NCBI GenBank assembly: GCA_907163375.1
Contig: CAJQUW010005729.1
Span: 62,001 to 126,000 of the forward strand
DNA: 64,000 nucleotides
Direction: 5' to 3'
Source: Prostheceraeus crozeri
Taxonomy: Eukaryota > Platyhelminthes > Polycladida > Euryleptidae
Each line of letters starts with the position of its first letter. Position 1 is the first letter of the stretch. The translations under genes and the position numbers were made by a program. The notes below the pieces were generated by a model, which saw nothing but the letters and a program-made list of their open reading frames with translations, made no database searches and was not told the origin of the DNA. This document shows positions 11,403 through 20,518 of this stretch, piece by piece.

Positions 11403-12160
11403 ATGAACAACGACAAAAGACAAACCAGATCAAATTCAGCGATGAGTTTGTCCTCTGGTAATGTTTCCCTCGAGGGAATTCGACTTATTGTTGACGAATC
11501 GAAGCATGAAGTTTTGGAGTCCATACAATCGGTTCGTAAGGAGTTCGAGCAACTACGCGGTGACCTTCGGTCCCTTAGTGATCGGATCACAAAAATTGAA
11601 GGAACAATTGCAAATTCTCAATCTGTGCAAGAGCACCATCAGAACGAGATCGTCGAATTGAAGTCAGCAGTTGAGGTTCTTCAGTCTTCAAGTGTTAATA
11701 GCAACATAAATGACATTTCGAAGAAATGGAGGGTCGTGAAAAACGACGGAACAACGTTATGGTATTTGGTGTGCCCGAAAAATTGGAAGGTAGTTTACAA
11801 GACCACAAGAACGATGACAAGGCTGATCTCAAGACTATTCTACATTGTGTCGGTGTTAGCGAGACCGAAGTGTTTAATGTGCAACGCTGTGGAAAATTCA
11901 ATCAAAAGAAGTCAAGGCCGATAAAAGTGACATTGCAAGACAGACATTTTAGATTGAAGTTTCTGCAAAAAGTCAAGGATCTGAGGACCAATGTTCAGTT
12001 TCGTGAAATTTATGTAACCGATGACTTAACTAGGTACCAGCGGCACCAGAGGTACTTACTTCGACAAGAATTGCGACGTCAACGGGCTGGAGGAGCTGAT
12101 GTGGTTATTTACAAAGGTAGAATTCACACAAAGGAATCTTTGAAAAATTTTCCAGTTTGA
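11403..12160 (+). pseudogene. LINE-B ORF1 protein, one frameshift
   Basis: About 251 codons in two frames: 11403 to about 11725, and about 11726 to the TGA at 12158-12160. The ATG at 11403 is the first in frame. The N-terminal part is a coiled coil (IRLIVDESKHEVLESIQSV, then EFEQLRGDLRSLSDRI). The second part gives RRNNVMVFGVPE, the start of the RRM as in LINE-A (NIIITGIAEPEE), and a basic end with LRQELRRQRAGGADVVIYKG, parallel to LRKELKERKEKGEKVVIYKN in LINE-A. The break is one missing base in or near GAAGAAATGG at 11720-11729. Its length, once the break is ignored, equals that of LINE-A ORF1. The last codons AAA AAT TTT carry the same A AAT TTT heptamer as LINE-A (12145-12151). Confidence 0.85.
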
Positions 12161-14763
12161 TTTTATCAAGAGACTGTGTTGAATATCCATCAATTCTTCT
12201 CACGAATGCTCGTTCCATTTATTACAAATTAGACGATCTTCGCATCCTCATTCAAAATTTATCTCCAGATTTTGTTGGTGTTACTGAGTCATGGTTGAAC
12301 AACGATATATCCAGCGATCTTCTCATGATACAAGATTATATCCTTTTCCAAGCTGACAGACTCAATAGATCTGGAGGAGGTGTTTGCGCCTACGTTCGTC
12401 GGTTCTTCAAACCTGTTGCGATCCTTCAAAATATCATAATTGACAGTATCGAGTATCTGTTTATTCGACTACCTACAGTTAATTTAGTTCTATGTTGTCT
12501 ATACATTCCTCCGAATTTATCGGCATTGCTTCACAGAGACATACTTGAGAAATTGATTTTTGCATTTGATTCCATTCTTGACGATTTCCCCGATAGCAAA
12601 TTTTTGTTTTGTGGTGACTTTAATGATTTTAATACTAATTCATTTCACGCCAACTTCTGCTGTGTAAACAAAGTCGTCTCTCCAACAAGAGGAAATTCTG
12701 TTCTCGATCAGATCTGGATCTCCGAGGACTTGCAAGAGAATTACCCTTCCGTTGCTGAAATTGGTCCACCTATATCAACATCAGACCATAACTGTGTCCT
12801 ATTATATCCATCCAATGTAAAAAATAAAGACATCGTTTCTACGAAAACAGTGTTTGACTACAGGCGGGCGCATATCCGTAACTTTCAGTCCGCTTTGGCC
12901 TCATCAGGATTTGATAATGTGTATAACTCCAGGCATGTGGATGATAAATGTAGTGCATTCCATGAGTCTTTTTACTACGCATTCACGGTAATTCCACAAG
13001 AAGAAATACAAATCAGCAAACAGGACAAACCTTGGATCACTCCCCTTTTGAAGAAGCTTATCAATGATAGATGGAAGGCATACAGAGCCAAGAACTTGCC
13101 AGTCTATAACCATTTGAAAACCAAAGTGCAGTCTGAAATATACAACGCTGAGTTGTTATTGAGCAAAAAGGCAATAGATAAAGACGCAAATGTATGGAAT
13201 GTGGTCAAGGAATTTCAAGGCAAGAAAGTAACTTCTTCTATTCTTCCAAATGACGATTCTGAGAAAGTGGAGTTCCTGCATGAGCTGACGGAGGTGTTTA
13301 AGTCAAACTTCAATCCCTTTAACGATGCCACACTAATTGAATTGCGTAATGAGAATTGGGAGATAAAAATTGAACCCGCAGACGTATATCAACTTCTAAG
13401 AAGCCTCAAATTCAAGCAATCTACAGGTTCTGACAATATCCCTGCGCGATTGTTGTTTGAAAGTGCGGACATTATTTGCTCACCTTTAGCTGATATTTTT
13501 CGATGCTCAATAACATCAAGAGCTTTCCCTACATTGTGGAAGAATGCGGTTGTTCGTCCCATCCCTAAGAAATCCACTCCAATGATAAATGACTTTCGGC
13601 AAATCTCCTTGCTGCCTATTGTTGCTAAAGTATTTGAAAAACTAATTTTGAATTCAATGAAAAGCACGTTCTTGAGATTTTTTGGCAATAATCAGCACGC
13701 CTACCGTCCATTACCATCGACTACTAGTGCGCTAATAGACATACACAATAGTATAACAGCCTTCATGGAAGACCCGAGCAATATTGGTGTAAGGTTGACA
13801 TGCCTTGATTTTTCTAAGGCTTTCGACAGACTACAGTTCAATCGACTAATTAATATCCTCTCTTATTAATATCGACTTGGTTTTCTCTTGTGGCTGAAGT
13901 CCTACTTAGAGGGTCGGTGTATGAGAGTCAGTGTGGATGGTGAAATTGGTCCCCTAGTGCATATACCGTCAGGCGTTCCTCAGGGCTCGGTATTTGGCCC
14001 CTTTATGTTTTCATTATTCATAGCCACACTAGAAGTTGAAGGACAAAACGTCAAACTGGTAAAGTACGCAGACGATCTTACTCTCATCGAGTCTTGTACC
14101 AGAGCAAATCCAGAACAGAAGAATATATCTACTATCATTGGTTGGAGTGATGAGAACATGATGCAACTAAATCGCGAGAAGTGTCAGCAAATTGTTATAC
14201 AACGCTCAAGGAGCTCTAGTACAGTAATCAAATACGACAATATCGAAGTCACATCGTCAGTCAACATCCTTGGTGTAATAGTGAGTAACGACTTGAAATG
14301 GAATAAACATTTTTATCGTGTATTGCTATCTGCTTCTCGACGACTCCATCTTCTACGTGCTCTGAAGCTCTTTGTTAAAAAGAAGCAGCTGTTAGAAGTT
14401 TTCAATGGTTCCATTATGTCTGTTCTCACGTATGTGTCACCACTGTTTTGTACTTTACCAACATCGATAGAACATAAGATTGAAAGAATTGTAAAACGTG
14501 CACATTGTATTATTTGCTGCGATCCATCATGTACATGTTCGCTGCTACCTAACTTTTACAACTTCCGTAACAAACTGGCGCGCAACTTCTTTTATAGTTG
14601 TAAATCCTTATTGCACGCACTGAACTATTGTGTTCCACCTGTTTTGCCACGTAGTGGAAAATATTTCTTGCCTCACTTCTCTACGAACAGAAGGCAGAAT
14701 TCATTTTTCCCTTGGATGAGCATCAAACTCAATGGTGAATACTGCGATCTCAATCAATCATAA
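12151..14763 (+). pseudogene. LINE-B ORF2: AP endonuclease and reverse transcriptase, one in-frame stop
   Basis: About 870 codons in a single frame, interrupted once by TAA at 13867-13869. The endonuclease has ILLTNARSIYYKL, FVGVTESWL, SGGGVCAYV, LFCGDFND, VLDQIWI and STSDHNCV, covering all usual AP-endonuclease blocks. The reverse transcriptase has GSDNIPARL, FRQISLLPIVAKVFEKL, the first catalytic D in CLDFSKAFDRLQ, GVPQGSVFGPFMFSLF and the YADD box in VKYADDLTL, then the thumb and LGVIVSNDLKWNKHF. The stop lies between SKAFD and VPQGS. No ATG occurs in this frame between the preceding stop (12118-12120) and the conserved endonuclease start; the first ATG is at 12326, inside the domain. The frame is -1 relative to ORF1, so frameshifting, reinitiation or a non-AUG start must supply ORF2. 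The stop codon makes this copy probably inactive. Confidence 0.9.
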
Positions 14764-14921
14764 TGATCTCGTCCTTTTATGAGCTTTGAGAACTTGACCG
14801 CCCATTTTGAGCACTATGTGAATCATTTTAATTTCTGTTTGAAACGTATAAACTTTGTCTAACTTGAATTTGTGATTTCCATTTCTTGAGAATATACGCC
14901 TTATTATTAATATTATTATTA

Positions 14922-15230
14922 TTATGGCTCCAAATTACTCTTATATGTACCCCTGGCCTCTCACGACCACAGTTATTTTCAATAACAGAATATATCGTCG
15001 AAAACGCCGATGAAAATAAGTCTACAATGACAAATGGTAGAATGATAATTGTTGGTGACTTAAATGCCCCACCTACTCAGGAGATTGAAACGATTTTGGA
15101 TATGAAACAGTTGGTGAAGACTCCAACAAGAAGTTTAAACATCTTAGATAAGATTATTATTGATTCTGACCTAGAAGATACGTTTGACAGTCCAATTACT
15201 GCTCCACCGATTGCCAAGACAGATCATCTG
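14922..15230 (+). pseudogene. LINE-A ORF2 part 2, endonuclease C-terminus
   Basis: The frame continues that of part 1 after removal of LINE-B. It encodes WLQITLICTPGLSRPQ, then MIIVGDLNAPP (catalytic D/N region), SLNILDKIIIDSDL and PPIAKTDHL, which corresponds to the SDH block with T in place of S. It ends at CTG (15228-15230), the target of the Harbinger-like element. The next codon of the ORF is ACC at 16839. The uninterrupted order VGDLNAPP ... LDKI ... TDH matches the order FCGDFND ... LDQI ... SDH in LINE-B. Confidence 0.85.
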
Positions 15231-16835
15231 GGGCCTGTTTCATAAAAAAAAATCAGTTTATATATATCAGTTTTTTTATGTGTGAAAAATTTTTGCGTTT
15301 TTTCATAAAATAAAAAAAAAGCAGGATTTAAATCAATGAGATTGAAAAAAGCATCGAATTAAACAGCGTTTCACAAAACCAAATATTAAGCAGTGATATA
15401 TATCACCACCACACAAACTTAATTAAAATAATTTTTTGAGTCTGGAAAAGAATTGCGTGCGTTCACAAAGAAGTAGCGCGCGCGCGAAAAAAAAAAATTG
15501 AAAATTTCAAGATAGAAAATGTGAAAATTCTATCAACATCTTGGGGTGAATAATCTGTGGATGACGATCGAGAAAGTTAAAAGTAAAATAAAAATAAATA
15601 ATCGGAGAAATGATTGCAAAAAAAAAAAAAAACTTTTTTTTTTTTTTTTTTTTTAAAGTAACAAACTATTTGTCAGAATGGTCAATTTGGATACTGTTAA
15701 ATTAAAAATTAATTCTTCCTTTGAAAATTGGCATTGTGACGATAAAAAATCGGTAAAACAGCAAAATTATAAAGTTGCTTTGGTTGATTTTTTTTCTTTC
15801 GTTATAATGAGGTACGGCGTCATGAAATCATTTCAATATTAAAAGTCATGAAAGGTTTTGACTTTTAAAACATTTATGACAAAAAAAAAAAAAATTCAAA
15901 AAAAATTCCTTGGTCCTCAAAATTGACTTCTCTAATTATTATTTCAATGTACTCAAAAAATTAGAATTATTACATCAATTTAGAGTGGAAACTAGAGTTT
16001 ATTAATTATTTGGATTAATCCAGGTTTATTATTAGCAAGTGTGGAAACAAAAGAAGCAGAAGAACATGAAAATATTACTCAGAAAGATGTAAATGGTCAG
16101 CAACAGAAATTTCATTCATGAAGTGAAAAATGAATTTCATGAATCATAAAACATGATTTTTAATCAATCATAAAAATATGAAAAATGAAAAATTTCACAA
16201 AAATATGATTCATGCCGAGATATGAATTTTCTAAAATAATGCCTTGTTTTTCATTTAATTTTCCTAATTGCAATTTATTACATTTTCTTGTCGATGCTTG
16301 TTAATTCCGCTCAGTTGCGATGCTTTTCCAACTTGTTTCATACTTCTTTTTGCGATGATTCATGTTTATTAAATTTTCAAATAAATATATAGTTTTTTTT
16401 TAACCAAAGCTCCCCCTAATTTTGGAATTGGGAGGAAAAAAAAAATGCATTTAAAAAAACTTTTTTTTTTTTAAAAAAAAACTCTTTTTTAAGTCGACAC
16501 TCTTTTTTTAAAAATTATTTCTACCTACGAATTTTTATTTTTATTGAATAAAAATTATTTGAACACGTTCCCAAAAATTATTTTATTTATTTCACTTTAT
16601 AAAATATTTATTTTTTTATTTATTTTATCACTATTGTTTTGATCTAATGTATTCACATAATCTTTCATCAGTTATGAAATTTATATCAATCTTAATTTTA
16701 TGAAAGAGTGCTTTAGTCTTTCTTTAATAAAATTAATTTTTATAATCACGCAATTTTAAATTTTTTTTTTAAATTTTATTAACTTTTGAAGTTTTTATTA
16801 TTAGATATTTCTGCTGATTAATTTGAAACAGGCCC
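15231..16835. mobile_element. Harbinger-like non-autonomous element, copy 1, with CTG target duplication
   Basis: 1605 bp, with terminal inverted repeats GGGCCTGTTTCAT / TTGAAACAGGCCC and CTG on both sides (15228-15230 and 16836-16838). Removing the element and one CTG restores the LINE-A reading frame. A second copy at 38696-40504 has the same ends and the same CTG duplication. The inside is non-coding, with subterminal repeats related to the ends (TTCATAAAAT, GTTTCACAAAACC). Three-base duplications and GGGCC ends fit PIF/Harbinger; the CWG-type target would place it in a subgroup rather than the common TWA one. Much of the interior is rich in A and T runs that copy 2 does not have. Confidence 0.85.
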
Positions 16836-16838
16836 CTG

Positions 16839-18806
16839 ACCATTTTATTGAAACCAAATTACCAGGGACGATCACAGATTAAACGATTTGTCAAAGTATT
16901 TGACTACAGAGAGTCTTGCGTTAATGCATTCCTGAACCAACTGAATACTTTTCCTTGGCATCGAATGTATGGGAGTGATATGCCTTTGGATGATAAATGC
17001 TACATGCTTGAGAATAACATCAAGGAAGCGATGGAAGTTTTTCCTTTTTCGTATGTTCCTATATGCGAATCTGATAAACCTTGGATGACACCGAAAATCA
17101 AGTCTATGATAAACAATAAGTTCGCCTCATTTAGATGTGGAAATTTTGAAATTTACAGCCACTATAAACGGAAACTGAAAGATGAAATAATAATTACAAA
17201 GAAGAATTGGGTGGAAAGAATCAAAACGACTCCTAACAGTATATGGAAAGTGGTGAAAGGAATTAATGAACCAGACAAACGAGGTTCCTTGTGTCTGATG
17301 AAGTTAATTAATCAATTTCCAAGTCCTATCGATGCTGCGAATGCCATCAATGACTATTTCTCCGAAGTTTGTTCATGTACATCAAATCTCAATCAAGATT
17401 TCGACAATCCATCTCAAGAAAGTTGGATAGTGAATGTCGACGTTCGGGCAGTTAATGAACTTTTGCGTGATTTAAACACCCGTAAATCTCCTGGAAGTGA
17501 TGGTATAAGTTCATATATCCTAAAGATCAGCCGAGATGTCATTGATAGGCCTTTGACACATATAATAGCAATGTCCATCAATCAACAGAGAACTCCAATA
17601 CCATGGAAAACGGCAAACATTGTCCCAATTCCCAAGACAAACCATCCCCGTATTAATAACTTGCGCCCAATATCCTTGTTACCAATAATGGCGAAAATTC
17701 TCGAGAAAGTGGTATTGTCCTCAATGAAAGAAGGACTTTTGAAATTGTATGGTAACTCACAATATGGGTTCCGTCCTGGAAGTTCAACTCTCATAGCTCA
17801 AATATCAATGCATGAGTACATAACTATCTCACTCGACGATCCTACAGTCAAAGGAATTTTCATTTTGTCTTTTGATTTGAGTCGTGCATTTGATCGAATT
17901 CCGCATGAAGGTCTCATCCGACAATTATCGATCGCTAAACTGCCGAATGGTTTCATCAAATGGTGTAAGGACTATTTTTCAAATAGATTTCAACGCGTAC
18001 GTCTGCCTGATGGCACTCTAAGTTTGAATAATTCAGTTGCATCTGGAGTCGCTCAGGGATTGGTTCTATCTCCTTAATTCTTCTGTGTGTATATAAGTTC
18101 ACTCAACAAACTATTACCATCATCCGAAATATACAAATATGCCGATGATGTTGTTATAATCTCCAAGTTTTCAGACTCTGATGACATCGATATAAGTGTC
18201 AATACCGAAGTACGCAATGTTCGTGAGTGGTGTGACAAAAATGGACTGATCTTTAATGACAATAAAACCAAGCTTATGCTTATCGGATCTAACAAGTATA
18301 GACGCTTACCTATAACATCTATCCCCATTCTTGGTGTATTTTTCGACAAAATTGCAAAATGGAAGTCTCATATCAACTACATAGCAAAGAGAGCATCACA
18401 GCGCATACACCTGCTCAAGACTGTTCGTAAGATTCCTTCGATACGCAAGCAGGATCTCATTCAGATTTATACGCAAATGATTCTTGGTGTGATTGAGTAT
18501 AATTGCCCGCTGATGGTCGGAATGACAGCTTCATCTTCGACAATATTGGAGAAAATACGGAAACGATGCCATCGAATAATATGTGGTACCACCTGTAAAC
18601 GCGAATGCCTACCCAGTTTAGAAGAAAGAAGACCGCAAAAGGCCTTAAAAGTGTTTCGCTCTACGCTAGTGCAAGGACATATGCTCAACAAATTTGCTCC
18701 ACGCCGATTGACTTATTCAGGGAAATTTGCTGTACCACTCTCCCGAACTAAACGTCGGTCTCTTTCGTTCTTCCCCTTTTGTATAAAGTTGTTTAATGCA
18801 ACGTAA
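16839..18806 (+). pseudogene. LINE-A ORF2 part 3, reverse transcriptase, one in-frame stop
   Basis: About 655 codons in the same frame as part 2, with one TAA at 18075-18077. The region between endonuclease and RT has DKPWMTPKIKSMINNK, as LINE-B has DKPWITPLLKKLINDR. RT blocks: SPGSDGISSYIL, LRPISLLPIMAKILEKV, YGFRPGSST, the first catalytic D in SFDLSRAFDRIPH, SGVAQGLVLSP (usual form GVPQGSVLGP), the YADD box in YKYADDVVI, and LGVFFDKIAKWKSHINYI. The stop comes right after VLSP, before FFCVYISSL. The end is FFPFCIKLFNAT, matching FFPWMSIKLNGE near the end of LINE-B. All catalytic residues of RT are present. Confidence 0.9.
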
Positions 18807-18889
18807 TTACTTTGTCACCAATTTGATTTCCTCAATGTATAGAATACTATGAATGTTTCTTGCACTGCATGATTATCATTCAAAATATA

Positions 18890-18916
18890 AACGATTTATT
18901 ATTATTATTATTATAA
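18890..18916 (+). repeat. ATT repeat tail of LINE-A
   Basis: A run of about six ATT units follows 90 bases of 3' UTR. LINE-B (near 14902-14924) and the LINE fragment at 56693-57166 end in the same kind of tail, which supports a common clade. Confidence 0.8.
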
Positions 18917-18948
18917 ATAATATGATTATTGTATCGATATGACATCAG

Positions 18949-20518
18949 CATAGAAGTGGATAATAGTATAGGTTTTCCGACATTAATGTAGAAATATGCA
19001 AATTAGATATCACCTTTTGCAAATGAAATATTATTTTCAGATCAAATGTAGAAATATGCAGATCAAATGTAGCTGCTCATCAATAAATTGTACAGATTAA
19101 TCATCAATCACTATAGAGACTATCATTTAGGATGATGATGACAGATTCGAGTGTCATTCAAGGTACCTTTCTTTCATAATTATTTACCCCTCATACCATT
19201 TCATAAGACTTCTCTAATATAGCTCATGCATCGTGCTAACCAAGTCGAGAATTGAAAAGATAAAACAAATTGATGAATTTGATGCAAACAATGTTTAAAC
19301 TAAAACATGTATTAACTCCTCTGTTGCCATTTGTGGGCTTGAAGATGCCCCACTGAAAGAAATTCCACACACGTCCAGATGAATGTCACGATTGTGCTGA
19401 GTGGTTGCTTCAAGAATAAGCGAACTTTCGACTGGTGTTGATGAAGCTGACTTTGATTTGTATACAAAACAAGAAGCACGTCGGGGAAAGCACGTACACG
19501 CTCGCTGTTCGGGTGGTGGATGAAAGCCAAACATCACTGCGTTGTCGCCACAAACTGTGTTCTTGTACCACCTGTACCTAACTTTGTCTCCGGCAATGAA
19601 GCTCATTTTAGCTTTGAAAGTACTCCGGCTCATTCTAGGCCTAGCATTGAGTCTCCTTCAGGATCTCTTCAAAACACAGCGAGAGGGTCGCTTCAATTTT
19701 GAGCAACTAGTCTGCAGTGCTCTTTCTCTCATTGCCTTCGTTGCTTCGTCGCTTTCAAGACGATTTCGGCTCCATTACAGATCATCACATTAGTCAAAAC
19801 CATCAAAGTCAAATCCGGCGGTCACACGGCCCAAATAGCCACACCTGTCACAAGAAAACTGCATAACTAGAAAATGGAGATGTGAGATTGAAGGGATTCG
19901 CGCAATCATAGCTCAGACTTTATCTGTTCAAATGTGAATTTGTTATATCTTCGATAATCTCCATTGCCGTACACTGAATGACATCATCGAATAATTGATT
20001 TCCCCTGGCTTGGACTCCTACTTCCACAACCCCAAATGTCATGGTCCATTACCCACAAATGGCAACAGAGGAGTTAATACATGTTTTAGTTTAAACATTG
20101 TTTGAATTAAATTCATCAATTTGTTTTATCTTTTCAATTCTCGACTTGGTTAGCACGATGCATGAGCTACATTAGAGAAGTCTTATGAAATGGTATGACG
20201 GGTAAATAATTATGAAAGGTACCTTGAATGACACTCGAATCTGTCATCATCATCCTAAGTGATCGTCTCTATAGTGATTGATGATTAATCTGTACAATTT
20301 ATTGATGAGCAGCTACATTTGATCTGCATATTTCTACATTTGATCACATCCATTTCTATGCTTCCACATTTCATACTGCATATGTCTACATTTGATCTGA
20401 AAATAATATTTCATTTGCAAAAGGTGATATCTAATTTGCATGTTCTACATTTGATCTGCATATTTCTACATTAATGTCGGAAAGCCTATACACGTTTATG
20501 GTGTTGTTAATTTCTATG
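18949..20518. mobile_element. F1 foldback element, copy 2
   Basis: 1570 bp. It starts CATAGAAGTGGATAATAGTA and ends TTGTTAATTTCTATG. Inverted arms lie at about 18971-19335 and about 20050-20490, with the same sequence as the arms of copy 1. The left flank is GACATCAG, close to the GACACCAG duplication of copy 1, but the right flank (ACACGCAT) does not match, so the duplication is lost or the right end was rearranged. The central 700 bases hold transposase remnants on the plus strand, that is, in opposite orientation to copy 1. Confidence 0.85.
19410..19702 (+). pseudogene. DDE transposase remnant of F1, IS630-like
   Basis: Plus-strand translation gives VDEADFDLYTKQEARRGKHV (from 19437). This resembles the first catalytic block of IS630-like DDE_3 transposases (VDExGFNLxTRRxxGRAxxGxR). 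It continues with HARCSGGG and, after an in-frame stop, KPNITALSPQTVFLYHL, like the RGPNxTxxxAxSxxxGxxxH block. In another frame follow EAHFSFESTPAHSRPSIE, matching FIFDDAPAHSRPSIE in copy 1. The third acidic block is not found. At least one stop and one frameshift separate the blocks. This is a decayed gene, but the order and spacing of the motifs support the assignment better than either motif alone. Confidence 0.5.

Larger units (their letters stand above)
10844..14921 (+). mobile_element. LINE-B, nearly complete CR1-like non-LTR retrotransposon
   Basis: The element is about 4.1 kb, inserted in the endonuclease region of LINE-A. Its 5' boundary is inferred from the LINE-A empty site (TTTAT at 10839-10843). 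The first 500 bases are rich in CpG and pyrimidines (CTCTCTCGCTCTCTCTCTCG near 10870), as expected of a 5' untranslated region with an internal promoter. ORF1 and ORF2 follow, then about 140 bases of 3' UTR and a short ATT repeat tail at about 14902-14924. The tail merges with the TTAT of the target, so the target duplication, if any, cannot be separated from the tail. Only one frameshift in ORF1 and one stop in ORF2 are seen, so insertion was recent relative to most of the window. Confidence 0.85.
9660..18916 (+). mobile_element. LINE-A, CR1-like non-LTR retrotransposon, split by two insertions
   Basis: LINE-A is in three pieces: about 9660-10843 (5' region, ORF1, start of ORF2), 14922-15230 (end of the endonuclease) and 16839-18916 (reverse transcriptase, 3' end). 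LINE-B (10844-14921) and a Harbinger-like element (15231-16835) separate them. The joins are exact. At the first, TGC TGT GAA TCT TTA meets TGG CTC CAA ATT, giving CCESLWLQITLICTPGLS, which fits a CR1-type endonuclease. At the second, CAT CTG meets ACC ATT, giving KTDHLTILLKPN. The 3' tail is a run of ATT units near 18896-18914. Broad assignment to the CR1/L2/Jockey group comes from ORF1 type and RT motifs; the exact clade is uncertain. The 5' boundary is approximate. Confidence 0.85.
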
